A DNA stretch of 64,000 bases, taken from positions 126,501 through 190,500 of the forward strand of contig NZ_MKKX01000018.1 of the NCBI RefSeq assembly GCF_002091985.1. Reading direction: 5' to 3'. The translations under genes and the position numbers were made by a program. The DNA comes from Rhodococcus sp. 1163 (GTDB taxonomy: Bacteria; Actinomycetota; Actinomycetes; Mycobacteriales; Mycobacteriaceae). Shown in pieces: positions 25,761-34,741 of the stretch. The notes under the pieces are model-generated. The model was given only the letters and a program-made list of their open reading frames with translations, ran no database searches and was not told the DNA's origin. The number at the start of each line of letters is the position of its first letter. The stretch's first letter is position 1.

Positions 25761-25931
25761 ATGCACGGCCTGTGGTGGTGGATCACCTCGGTGATGGGTG
25801 ACAAAGACTACGAGCACTACCTCGCCCATATGCGACGGGTGCATCCGGACGAGCCGGTTCCGTCGGAGCGCCAGTTCTGGCGGGACCGCTACGCCGAGGC
25901 CGATGCACACCCCGGGGCACGCTGCTGTTGA
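25761..25931 (+). CDS. ybdD: YbdD/YjiX family small protein, CstA partner
   Basis: A 56-residue protein read directly from the sequence. It contains the conserved YbdD core YEHYLAHMRRVHPDEPVPSE followed by QFWRDRY. Members of this family are encoded next to CstA/BtsT and are needed for their transport activity in E. coli (YbdD, YjiX). The start codon is the ATG one base after the cstA stop, so the pair is translationally coupled. It ends in two cysteines. Confidence 0.9.
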   Translation: MHGLWWWITSVMGDKDYEHYLAHMRRVHPDEPVPSERQFWRDRYAEADAHPGARCC

Positions 25932-25987
25932 TGCTCCACACACCGATGGCTGATTCCCGCTAGCGCGGCGCGTCCACCGGTGACACA

Positions 25988-27442
25988 GTGGATCGCATGG
26001 AGTTGGACTTCGAGCGGTGCTACCGGGCCGTATCTGCACGAGACACCCGCTTCGACGGGCAGTTCTTCACGGCAGTCCGCACGACGGGCATCTACTGCCG
26101 CCCGTCGTGCCCGGCAGTCACACCCAAGGCGAAGAACGTCCAGTTCGTTCCGACGGCAGCGGCAGCGCAACAGGCCGGGTTTCGAGCCTGCCGACGCTGC
26201 CAACCCGACGCCACCCCCGGCTCTCCGCAATGGAATACCAACTCGGACTTGACCTCCCGCGCTATGCGGCTCATTTCCGACGGCGCGGTAGAGCGTGGCG
26301 GCGTGGACTCACTGGCCGATTCGCTCGGGTACTCCACCCGCCAACTGACGCGGGTTCTCAACGCCGAGATCGGAGCCGGACCGTTGGCATTGGCGCGTGC
26401 GCATCGGGCGCACACGGCTCGGACGTTGATCCAGACCACGACGATGACGATGACCGACATCGCCTTCGCTTCCGGGTTCTCCAGCGTCCGCCAGTTCAAC
26501 GACACGGTCCGTGAAGTGTTCGCGGTAAACCCCACCACGCTGCGCGCCGAAGCCACCCGAACGAAGACCCTGTCCAGCAACGGGACCGTCACACTTCGAC
26601 TCCCCTACCGCAGGCCGTTGGACCGAACCTGGCTCGAATGGTTCCTTCGCGGTCACGCGGTGCCCGGCGTCGAGTCCTTCGACGATCGAACGTACCGCCG
26701 ATCCCTTCGACTCCCGCACGGACATGGGATCGTCGGACTTCGGATCGAGGACGGTTACGTCGACACGACGTTGAGCCTGCACGATATGCGCGATTTGGCT
26801 CCCGCCGTGGCCCGCGTCCGACGCCTGCTCGATCTGGATGCGGACCCGGAGGCCGTGGATACCGCCCTGTCCGCGGATCCGGCTCTGGCACCGAATATTG
26901 CGGCACACCCGGGCATACGCGTCCTCGGAAATGTCGACGGCACAGAGTTGCTGTTACGGACCATGATCGGCCAACAGATCTCGCTGGGTGCAGCTGCCAC
27001 ACATACCGCACGCCTGGTCGAGGCGCTGGGCGAGCGGATCGAGGATCCGGGCGGCGGCACCATCACCCGACTGTTTCCCGACGCGTCCGCCGTCGCCGAA
27101 CACGGACACGAAGTACTCACCGGCCCCAAGGCACGGGTCGGCGCGATCATCGGAGTGGCCGACGCGATCGCGTCGGGCAAGATCGAGTTGCACGTCGCGC
27201 GATCGGCAGGAGACCTCGAACGAGACCTACTCGCACTCAAAGGCATCGGCCCGTGGACTGCCAGATACGTGGTGATGCGATTGCTGGCCGACCCGGACGT
27301 GCTGCTCGACACCGACCTCGTCGTCCGTCAGGGCGCCGAAGCGCTCGGCATCCCCCTCACCGATACGAGCCGATGGGCGCCGTGGCGCTCGTACGTCTCG
27401 ATGCACCTGTGGAACATCGCGCTCGAAAGAAGAGGACTATGA
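25988..27442 (+). CDS. Ada-AlkA fusion: alkylation-responsive regulator with 3-methyladenine DNA glycosylase domain
   Basis: A 484-residue fusion. Residues about 10-75 form the Ada N-terminal zinc domain with all four cysteines (YCRPSCP and CRRC); the first is the methyl-phosphotriester acceptor in Ada. Residues about 90-185 are an AraC-type double helix-turn-helix (IAFASGFSSVRQFN). The C-terminal half is AlkA glycosylase with the helix-hairpin-helix LKGIGPWTARYV and catalytic Asp in DTDLVVR. It senses and excises alkylated bases while regulating the adaptive response. Starts at GTG 25988 or ATG 25997. Its stop overlaps the ogt start (ATGA). Confidence 0.95.
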   Translation: MDRMELDFERCYRAVSARDTRFDGQFFTAVRTTGIYCRPSCPAVTPKAKNVQFVPTAAAAQQAGFRACRRCQPDATPGSPQWNTNSDLTSRAMRLISDGAVERGGVDSLADSLGYSTRQLTRVLNAEIGAGPLALARAHRAHTARTLIQTTTMTMTDIAFASGFSSVRQFNDTVREVFAVNPTTLRAEATRTKTLSSNGTVTLRLPYRRPLDRTWLEWFLRGHAVPGVESFDDRTYRRSLRLPHGHGIVGLRIEDGYVDTTLSLHDMRDLAPAVARVRRLLDLDADPEAVDTALSADPALAPNIAAHPGIRVLGNVDGTELLLRTMIGQQISLGAAATHTARLVEALGERIEDPGGGTITRLFPDASAVAEHGHEVLTGPKARVGAIIGVADAIASGKIELHVARSAGDLERDLLALKGIGPWTARYVVMRLLADPDVLLDTDLVVRQGAEALGIPLTDTSRWAPWRSYVSMHLWNIALERRGL

Positions 27443-27936
27443 CTGCAACTGCCGCCACAACCGACACACCGATCGGACCGTTCACCGCCATAGTCGACGC
27501 CGAAGGCTGCGTGCTGGCGTCCGGATGGACTGCAACTACCGAAGACCTGCAACCGCTGATTCACAAGTCGTTGCGGCCCAACGACATCCGGATGGTATCG
27601 AACCTCGGCAGTATCACCGCGGCAATCGAGGACTACCACCACGGTGAGCTCACGGTCATCGACGACATACCCGTCGCACAACAATCCGGCGAGTTTCTGA
27701 TGCATGCGTGGAAAGTGCTTCGGACCGTTCCCGCCGGATCTCCGGTGACGTACTCGGAGTTCGCGGATATGGCCGGCCGTCCGGCCGCCATCCGCGGCGC
27801 GGCATCGGCCTGCGCGCGCAACGCAGCGGCACTGTTCGTTCCGTGTCACCGGGTCTTTCGCATCGGTGGGGCACTCGGCGGTTTCAGATGGGGATTGCCT
27901 GCGAAGACCTGGCTACTGGCGCACGAGGCGGCCTGA
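27439..27936 (+). CDS. ogt: Methylated-DNA-protein cysteine S-methyltransferase (Ogt)
   Basis: A 165-residue suicide repair protein that takes methyl groups from O6-methylguanine. The active-site motif is VPCHRVF (Cys about residue 136), preceded by the helix-turn-helix segment with AIRGAASACARN that supplies the Arg finger and Asn hinge. The ATG overlaps the ada-alkA stop by four bases, giving a two-gene adaptive-response operon that covers phosphotriesters, N3-alkylpurines and O6-alkylguanine. Confidence 0.95.
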   Translation: MTATAATTDTPIGPFTAIVDAEGCVLASGWTATTEDLQPLIHKSLRPNDIRMVSNLGSITAAIEDYHHGELTVIDDIPVAQQSGEFLMHAWKVLRTVPAGSPVTYSEFADMAGRPAAIRGAASACARNAAALFVPCHRVFRIGGALGGFRWGLPAKTWLLAHEAA

Positions 27937-28031
27937 GGATTGAGCGCGTCGACAGTTGGGTAGTACAGGCAATCGAGACGTTAGAGTCACTCGGGTACCC
28001 GAGTCCGAAGCCACCGAAAAGGACAACCGAC

Positions 28032-29240
28032 GTGACGGAACAGACAGTGCCCAACGGTAAGCCTGGGCGCGATCGCGGCGACCTCATCGGTGTCGGTGGG
28101 GTGTGGCTGGCAAAGTGGTCGCTGATCCTCGTATCGGTAGCCGCTGGGGCCTGGGTACTCGGCTGGATCATCTCGGCGCTGTGGGTAGTCATACTCCCGT
28201 CGCTGCTCGCGATCATCGTGGCAACGGTTCTATGGCCGCCGACCAAGTGGCTCATGCGCGTAGGTATCCCGGCCGCGCTCGCGGCCACGACTTCGCTCGT
28301 CGTCTTCTTCCTCGTCATCGGCGGCGTGATCACACTGATCGTCCCGTCCGTCGTGGACTCGGCGCCCGAGCTCGTAGACAAAGCGACACAGGGCGTGTCC
28401 CAGGTACAGGACTGGCTCAAGGGCCCGCCGATCAACCTGCAGGACGAGCAGATCGACAATGCTGTCTCGGCCATCACCTCCCGGTTGCAGGAAAGCGGAA
28501 CCGCCATTGCCTCCGGTGTTTTCAGTGGTGTTACGGCCGCGAGCTCGATTCTCATCACCCTGGCACTTGTCCTCGTACTGACGTTCTTTTTCGTCAAGGA
28601 CGGGCCCAAATTCACTCCGTGGCTGCACGGCTTCGCCGGTGGTCGTGCAGGAAGACATCTCGCCGAGATCCTGGCACGAATGTGGGCGACGCTCGGTGGG
28701 TTCATCCGAACCCAGGCAGTGGTGAGCCTCATCGACGCATTCTTCATCGGCCTCGGATTGATCGTTCTCAATGTGCCGCTGGCGCTCGTCCTCGCCACCA
28801 TCACCTTTCTCGGCGGATTCATCCCCATCGTCGGTGCATTCGTTGCAGGCGCCTTGGCCGTCTTGGTCGCACTTGTCGCCAACGGACCGACCACCGCGCT
28901 GATCGTGTTGGCCATCATTTTCGCCGTTCAGCAGCTCGAAGGAAACGTTCTGCAACCGGTTCTGCAGAGTCGCAGTATGAATCTGCATCCCGCGATCGTG
29001 CTGTTGGCCGTCACCGGTGGCGGTTCGGTGTTCGGCATAGTCGGTGCCTTCCTCGCTGTACCTGCCGCCGCCGTAGCCGCGGTCCTGATTCGCTACGTCT
29101 CCGAGCAAGCCGACGAACGCTCGAACGAGGCCAGCCAGGCAGAACTAGAGGAGTCGGCGCCGGATCCGGACGAACTACTGACCGACGAGAAAGACGAGGA
29201 CGAGGACGAAAAGTCAGCTCAGGACGCCGAAAAGAGCTGA
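28032..29240 (+). CDS. AI-2E family transporter (TqsA/PerM-like permease)
   Basis: A 402-residue membrane protein of the UPF0118/AI-2E family with eight hydrophobic segments. The family hallmark appears in LGGFIPIVGAFVAGALA, followed by AVQQLEGNVLQPVLQSRSMNLHP. Members export autoinducer-2 or act as Na+/H+ antiporters; the substrate here is unknown. The last about 45 residues are a strongly acidic cytoplasmic tail (runs such as DEKDEDEDEKS). GTG start at 28032 by homology. The 3' end overlaps convergent sbcC by 22 bp. Confidence 0.88.
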   Translation: MTEQTVPNGKPGRDRGDLIGVGGVWLAKWSLILVSVAAGAWVLGWIISALWVVILPSLLAIIVATVLWPPTKWLMRVGIPAALAATTSLVVFFLVIGGVITLIVPSVVDSAPELVDKATQGVSQVQDWLKGPPINLQDEQIDNAVSAITSRLQESGTAIASGVFSGVTAASSILITLALVLVLTFFFVKDGPKFTPWLHGFAGGRAGRHLAEILARMWATLGGFIRTQAVVSLIDAFFIGLGLIVLNVPLALVLATITFLGGFIPIVGAFVAGALAVLVALVANGPTTALIVLAIIFAVQQLEGNVLQPVLQSRSMNLHPAIVLLAVTGGGSVFGIVGAFLAVPAAAVAAVLIRYVSEQADERSNEASQAELEESAPDPDELLTDEKDEDEDEKSAQDAEKS

Positions 29241-32209
29241 AGCCTCGACCCGTCCCGTTCACGGATGACGTGGAGCCTGCTCGGTATTCGTTGACGCATC
29301 TCATCGACGTGGGAGACGATTCCCACCACACGCCCGCCGGCCCTGAGTTCGTCCAGAACCCCCATGACCGATTCCAAGGTGTCGGCGTCCAGCGTGCCGA
29401 AGCCTTCGTCGATGAACATCGTGTCGAGGACGACTCCGCCTGATTCTGCGGCCACGACGTCCGCCAGCCCGAGAGCAAGCGCCAACGACGCCAGGAACGA
29501 CTCTCCTCCCGACAGTGTCTTCGCCGAACGGACGACTCCGGTGTAGTCGTCGCGGATGTCGAGGCCCAATCCGCCACGCCTCCCGCGAGATTCGGCCTCG
29601 TCGGAATGGACGAACTCGTATCGCCCCGCTGACATACGCTGGAGTCTCGCCGACGCCGACTCGGCGACGTCCTCGAGGCGAGAGGCCAACACATACGACC
29701 GGAGTGACATCTTTCGAGCATTCTGTCCCCGGCCTGCGACGACGTCGGTCAGTGCAGCCAACTGGTCGTGCTTGGCCTGCATCGGTGCCGCGTGGTCGAC
29801 TGCAGCCCACAACTGGGCGGTCAGTTCTTCCACTTGCTCGAATCGCCGCTTGCATTCGGCCTGGCGTGCAACGGCACCATCGAGCTCGACGGCAGCAGCG
29901 TCGGCAGCCTCCTGCCAGGGTGGCGTCTCCACCGGTTCGGTGTCGGCGTCTTCGATGGCGGCGATCGCGGGTTCGGCGAGAACCTGCTCGGCATGAGCGC
30001 GAATGTCATGTGCTGCAGCGAGTTGCTTCTCGATGCTCCGGACTCGCTCGGCGGGGATCACCAGGGCCGCTGCGTCCTCGGCGGACTCGAAGCCGGATTC
30101 CGACACCTGCACTGTCAGTCGCTCGGCGATCGCCCCGCTGATGTCGGCCGCGCGAGCGGCAGCGACCCTCTTGTGTTGAAGATCGGTGGAGAGTGCGATC
30201 AGCTTCTCGAGGCGCGCCACACGCTGATCGAGCGTCTCGTCGCCATCGACAGCGGCGGTGACACGTGCGCGCATCGCCTCGACGGAACTCCGAACCTGCG
30301 CGGCCCGTGCTGCGAGACCCGCTGCCGTGGATCGATGCTCGGCAATGACTGACGCGAGCCGGTGATCCTCCGACCTGAGATGAGCCAACGCCGCTCGAAG
30401 GTCGTCGAGTGAAGCCGCGGCTGTCTTTGCCGCCGTCAACCGAGTAGTCACCTCATCGAGGGCCACCACCAGTTCATCGCTACCGCGGCCACCTGAACGA
30501 GCAATGAGTGCATCGAGCACTCGGACCAGATGGGCCGCCTCCTCAGTCCGAAGATCCTTGGCAGCGGCCGCTCTACGCTCGGCACTGCTCGCCGCTGCTT
30601 CGTCCGCCTTCGTGACCGTCGAATCGGCGGCCGACGCAGGCTCCGGGTGAGACCGGGATCCGCAGACTCCGCACGGGCTGCCGTCGACAAGCTCGGTGGC
30701 CAACTCCGTGGCCATCCCGGTGAGACGTCGGTCTCGCAGATCGAGTAAATGTTCCCAAGCGTCGTTGTGCGCCGTGCGAGCCGCTTCGCGAGCAGACTCG
30801 GCCGCGGCGAGCGCGGTTCGTGTCTTCGTAAGTTCGATTGCCGCCGTGACCGCATCGGAGACAGCGGCAGATTCGGACTCGAGCGCAGGCACGTTCGCGG
30901 CAGTGTTCACTGCGGTGGTCGCTGCGAGTTCTGCTTCGACGATCGCCGCAGGCAACTGTGCCCTGAGGACGAGTGCCGCCTCGACAGCCTTCTCGACGGC
31001 ACGACACTCGGACGTCAGCTTGCGAGCAACGGCTTCCTCCGCATCGGCGCGAATAGCCAACTGCCGCATCTCTTGGAGGCCGACCACCGAAGTCGTCCAC
31101 TCGCGAACCGCATTGGCGACGACCGTCCGAGCTTCGTCTGCATCCGAGGACGACGCGGCAAGGACCATCCCAGATCCATCGACCATCGCCAACGAGCCAC
31201 GCGCCGACTCTGCCTCACGCGCAGCGAGGTCGTAGGTCCGCGTTGTCTTCGCATACTCGGCGGCGAGTGTCGCGATGGGGCCGGCAGCGGCGGACCGTTC
31301 GACTTCTCGGCGAATCACGTCACGTTCGGGGGCCGCCCGATGGAACTCTGCCAGCTGTTTCCGCGCGAGGTCTCGGCGTTGCCGCAGCACGAGGAGAGTT
31401 TTGTGGCGATCGAGTGCCGCGGCGGCGGTGTCGGCCTTGCCGCGTGCAGTTGCGAGCGCCGTCGACGCGTCGGCGTGCGCACCGCGAGCACGCCCCAGAA
31501 CATCGGTGGCCCACTCCATCGGTTCCCGGTCGAGTTCTTCGTCCTCACCCGAGGCCGTGGCGATCCGACCGAGCAACTTGTCGATGGCAATGCGCGAAGA
31601 CTCCATCAACGCTGCACTGGAACGCCTTTCGTTGGCAAACCACTGCTCCACATCGCCGAACCTGCTGGTGTCGAACAACCTCTCGAGGAGATTGCCGCGC
31701 TCTTCGCTGTCTGCACGCAGGAACCGAGCGAACTCACCCTGAGGCAGGAGGACGACCTGAAAAAACTGGTCTGCGCTCATCCCGAGCGCGGCACCCACTG
31801 CCTCACCGATCTCGTCGAGGCGGGTCAGGTTCTGCCCGTCGCCGTCGAGCCACGTCAGACTGGCCTTCGCATTTTCCTTGGTGGTGCCCGTCCTCCCGCC
31901 CTTCTTGGGCCGCATGTACTCGGGAGAGCGAACGATCCGGACGCGTCTGCCACCGAGAGTCGCCTCGAGCACCACTTTGGGTACTGAACCGGGCGCCGCA
32001 TGGTCGGACAGAAGACGCTTACCTTCCCTGCGCGCACCCGGAACCGTCCCGTACAGGGCAAAGGCGACGGCGTCGAGAACAGTGGTCTTGCCCGCACCGG
32101 TCTGACCGTGGAGCAGAAACAGCCCGTCGGCACCGAGGGCGTCGAAGTCGACGGATTCGGTTCGCGCGAAGGGACCGAATGCAGTGATCTCGAGTCGATG
32201 CAGTCTCAT
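29219..32209 (-). CDS. sbcC: Exonuclease subunit SbcC (SMC-like ATPase)
   Basis: A 996-residue Rad50-type ATPase that with SbcD cleaves hairpins and protein-blocked DNA ends. The Walker A is GQTGAGKTT (about residue 35). Two long Ala/Glu/Arg-rich coiled-coil arms flank a zinc-hook CGVCGSRSHPEP (CxxC, near residue 520). The signature and Walker B occur near the C-terminus (LSGGESFLASLALALGLADV, then LDTMFIDEGFGTLD). The ATG at 32209 starts MRLHRLEITAFGPF; the longer frame upstream lies in sbcD. It begins 11 bp after the sbcD stop (operon) and overlaps the convergent permease gene by 22 bp. Confidence 0.95.
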   Translation of the reverse strand: MRLHRLEITAFGPFARTESVDFDALGADGLFLLHGQTGAGKTTVLDAVAFALYGTVPGARREGKRLLSDHAAPGSVPKVVLEATLGGRRVRIVRSPEYMRPKKGGRTGTTKENAKASLTWLDGDGQNLTRLDEIGEAVGAALGMSADQFFQVVLLPQGEFARFLRADSEERGNLLERLFDTSRFGDVEQWFANERRSSAALMESSRIAIDKLLGRIATASGEDEELDREPMEWATDVLGRARGAHADASTALATARGKADTAAAALDRHKTLLVLRQRRDLARKQLAEFHRAAPERDVIRREVERSAAAGPIATLAAEYAKTTRTYDLAAREAESARGSLAMVDGSGMVLAASSSDADEARTVVANAVREWTTSVVGLQEMRQLAIRADAEEAVARKLTSECRAVEKAVEAALVLRAQLPAAIVEAELAATTAVNTAANVPALESESAAVSDAVTAAIELTKTRTALAAAESAREAARTAHNDAWEHLLDLRDRRLTGMATELATELVDGSPCGVCGSRSHPEPASAADSTVTKADEAAASSAERRAAAAKDLRTEEAAHLVRVLDALIARSGGRGSDELVVALDEVTTRLTAAKTAAASLDDLRAALAHLRSEDHRLASVIAEHRSTAAGLAARAAQVRSSVEAMRARVTAAVDGDETLDQRVARLEKLIALSTDLQHKRVAAARAADISGAIAERLTVQVSESGFESAEDAAALVIPAERVRSIEKQLAAAHDIRAHAEQVLAEPAIAAIEDADTEPVETPPWQEAADAAAVELDGAVARQAECKRRFEQVEELTAQLWAAVDHAAPMQAKHDQLAALTDVVAGRGQNARKMSLRSYVLASRLEDVAESASARLQRMSAGRYEFVHSDEAESRGRRGGLGLDIRDDYTGVVRSAKTLSGGESFLASLALALGLADVVAAESGGVVLDTMFIDEGFGTLDADTLESVMGVLDELRAGGRVVGIVSHVDEMRQRIPSRLHVIRERDGSRLQLFSAS

Positions 32210-32219
32210 GCCGGTCGGC

Positions 32220-33419
32220 TCATGCGCTGCGTCCGGACAACTCGTACTGCTCGACCCGCTCGTCGTCACGGGACACGTCCTCGCGCTGCACCGCGGCCAA
32301 CGCTCGTTCGAGCAACGAAACCTCCCGCGCTTCGGGAATACTTCGCATGTCGGTGAGGAACGAGGTGGCAATATCGATATCGGTGCGACCGCGCACACGA
32401 TCGCGGTACCGCAGCTCGGAAGTGCCTGCAGGACGCGACCATTCGAGGTGAACAGCGTGCGGGAAGCGGGTACGCAGCGCGCGCATGGCATCGACCGGAC
32501 GAACCGGATCGGTCAGGACGGCCGACACGTAGTGCTCTTCGGCATCAGCGAATTCGCTTGCAGTGGTGAGCTCTTCGACGGTGCCTTCGATCCTGCTCAA
32601 ACCTCGGACGACCGGCAGATCTACTTTCTCGACCGTGCCCAGACCGTCCGCATCGAGCTGGAGTATCCACACAGCTTTCCGGTGAGACCGTTCACCGAAC
32701 GAATACGGCAACGGTGAGCCCGAATAGCGAACACGATCGGTCAGCGTCTGCGGAGAGTGCAAGTGGCCCAGCGCAACATAGTCGACACCGTCGAATGCAG
32801 ATGCTGAAACGGTCTCGACCCCACCTACCGAGATGGAACGCTCGGAACCCGTCGCTTCACCGCCGACGACGAACGCATGAGCCAGCACCACCGATCGCAC
32901 GTGATCCGGACTGCTCCGTCGGCCGTCGAGATCTGCGGTGATGCGCTCCATTGCCGCATCCAAGACATCCGCGTGCGACCGCGCACCGGGAACGTCGAGT
33001 TCGAGCCGCGTGGTTTCCGGCTCCAGATAAGGAATTCCGTAGAAGGCGACCGGGCCGAACTCGTCGTCGATCACCACCGGAGTGCCTACCTCACACACAC
33101 GGGTCATCAGATGCAAGCCGCCTGCCGAGGCGAAGGCTGCGCCCGCACCGAGTCGCGCCGGCGAATCATGATTGCCCGACGTCGCCACGATGACAGCGCC
33201 CGCCGCGCGGATTGCCTCCAGTCCTCTGTTGCACACGAGGACCGCATCTGCGCTCGGCACGGCGCGATCGTATATGTCACCCGGCACGACCACCACGTCG
33301 ATTCTTTGTGCTGCAACCAGATCCGCAATGGCCACCAGCGCAGCAGCCTGGTCGGCGAGCAGGTCGACGCCGTGGAACGTGCGGCCGATGTGCCAGTCCG
33401 AGGTGTGCAGGATCTTCAT
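32220..33419 (-). CDS. sbcD: Exonuclease subunit SbcD (Mre11-like nuclease)
   Basis: A 399-residue calcineurin-like nuclease. Metal-binding motifs are in order: HTSDWHIG (residues 4-11), GDIYD, SGNHDSP and ALGHLHSPQ (GHxH). It pairs with SbcC in double-strand-break processing. The ATG at 33419 gives the conserved MKILHTSDWH; ten in-frame residues upstream are not conserved. Operon with sbcC; divergent from rmuC. Confidence 0.96.
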   Translation of the reverse strand: MKILHTSDWHIGRTFHGVDLLADQAAALVAIADLVAAQRIDVVVVPGDIYDRAVPSADAVLVCNRGLEAIRAAGAVIVATSGNHDSPARLGAGAAFASAGGLHLMTRVCEVGTPVVIDDEFGPVAFYGIPYLEPETTRLELDVPGARSHADVLDAAMERITADLDGRRSSPDHVRSVVLAHAFVVGGEATGSERSISVGGVETVSASAFDGVDYVALGHLHSPQTLTDRVRYSGSPLPYSFGERSHRKAVWILQLDADGLGTVEKVDLPVVRGLSRIEGTVEELTTASEFADAEEHYVSAVLTDPVRPVDAMRALRTRFPHAVHLEWSRPAGTSELRYRDRVRGRTDIDIATSFLTDMRSIPEAREVSLLERALAAVQREDVSRDDERVEQYELSGRSA

Positions 33420-33554
33420 GAATACGACGCTAACGGAGGCCACCGACAAACTCGCTCAACCGCTACGGCCAGTCGGCCCCTGCGCCCTGCGAGACGGACA
33501 GGCACTCGGGCTGATCCGAGAAGTCTGTCGGTACCGTCGGGCATCATCTGCGTC

Positions 33555-34721
33555 ATGAACGCACTTACCGCTGTCGGAATGGCATTCGCCTTCGCTCTCG
33601 GGGCAGCCATCGGATGGTTGTTGCACTCGAGCAGGTTCGGAGATCGTGCAGTGCGCGCCGAGGCACAGTTGGCGGCACTCCGTGACAACGAGGCCCTGCT
33701 GCGACGGTCGCTCGATGCCGTCAACGAGGATTCGGCCCGCAGGCATTCAGGAGCAATCGGCCAGCAAGTGTCACATCTGGTGGAACCGCTGCACGACGCC
33801 GTGGACGCTCTCACCGAGCAGGTAAGACAGGTAGAGCACAGTCGAATCCGCGCATACGCCGGTCTGACCGAGCAGGTGACCGGGATGCAACGTGCATCGG
33901 TTCATCTGTCCACGCAGACGTCCCAACTGGTCACCGCATTGCGCGCCCCGCAGATTCGTGGACGTTGGGGTGAGATCCAACTCGAACGGGTCGTCGAGCT
34001 CGCCGGCATGGTCAAGCACTGCGATTTCGACACCCAGGTCACCCGGGACGGGGTTCGCCCGGACATGATCGTCCGGTTGGCGGGTGGTCGGCAGATCGTG
34101 GTGGATGCCAAAGTTCCGTTCGCGGCCTATCTCGACGCCGCGCAGGAGGAAGACGCCGATGCTCGAAGCAAGCAGTTGACTCGGCATGCCCGGCACCTGC
34201 GAACACATGTCGATCAATTGTCGGCCAAGGAGTATTGGCGCTCGTTCGAGCCGACGCCCGAGTTCGTGATTCTCTTCGTTCCCGGCGATCCGTTTCTCGA
34301 CGCAGCGCTCACGTCCGATTCGTCGCTGCTGGAATATGCGTTCACGAGAAATGTGATACTTGCCACTCCCACTACTCTGGTCGCTCTCCTACGCACGGTT
34401 GCGTACACCTGGAAGCAGGAGTCGCTCGCCGAGGACGCCGCTCGAATTCAGATGCTCGGACGAGAGCTGTATTCCAGACTCGGAGTCGTTGCCGCGCACC
34501 TGGACAAGCTCGGCGGGCATCTCGGCAAGGCAGTCGACTCGTTCAACTCCACCGTGTCTTCGGTTGATTCCAGGGTCACGGTGACAGCACGCAAGCTCTC
34601 CGAGCTCGAACTGTTCGATACCGAAGTCGTCGAGGTCCGCCGGGTCGACAGCCGACCGAAAGTGTCCGATTCGTCGCATCCGTTGCACCAGTTCGGTCAC
34701 GTCAGCGACGCAGTCGGGTGA
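33555..34721 (+). CDS. rmuC: DNA recombination protein RmuC
   Basis: A 388-residue protein with an N-terminal membrane helix (AVGMAFAFALGAAIGWLL), a coiled-coil region (about 40-130) and the RmuC nuclease-like core: RGRWGEIQLERVVELAGM, VVDAKVPFAAYLDA and EFVILFVPGDPFLD. The family limits inversions at short repeats and has a PD-(D/E)XK-like fold. The ATG at 33555 is chosen because the open frame upstream is antisense to sbcD. The divergent pairing with sbcDC makes a local recombination/end-processing cluster. Confidence 0.92.
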   Translation: MNALTAVGMAFAFALGAAIGWLLHSSRFGDRAVRAEAQLAALRDNEALLRRSLDAVNEDSARRHSGAIGQQVSHLVEPLHDAVDALTEQVRQVEHSRIRAYAGLTEQVTGMQRASVHLSTQTSQLVTALRAPQIRGRWGEIQLERVVELAGMVKHCDFDTQVTRDGVRPDMIVRLAGGRQIVVDAKVPFAAYLDAAQEEDADARSKQLTRHARHLRTHVDQLSAKEYWRSFEPTPEFVILFVPGDPFLDAALTSDSSLLEYAFTRNVILATPTTLVALLRTVAYTWKQESLAEDAARIQMLGRELYSRLGVVAAHLDKLGGHLGKAVDSFNSTVSSVDSRVTVTARKLSELELFDTEVVEVRRVDSRPKVSDSSHPLHQFGHVSDAVG

Positions 34722-34741
34722 TCAGCCGCTAATCTCGGTGG

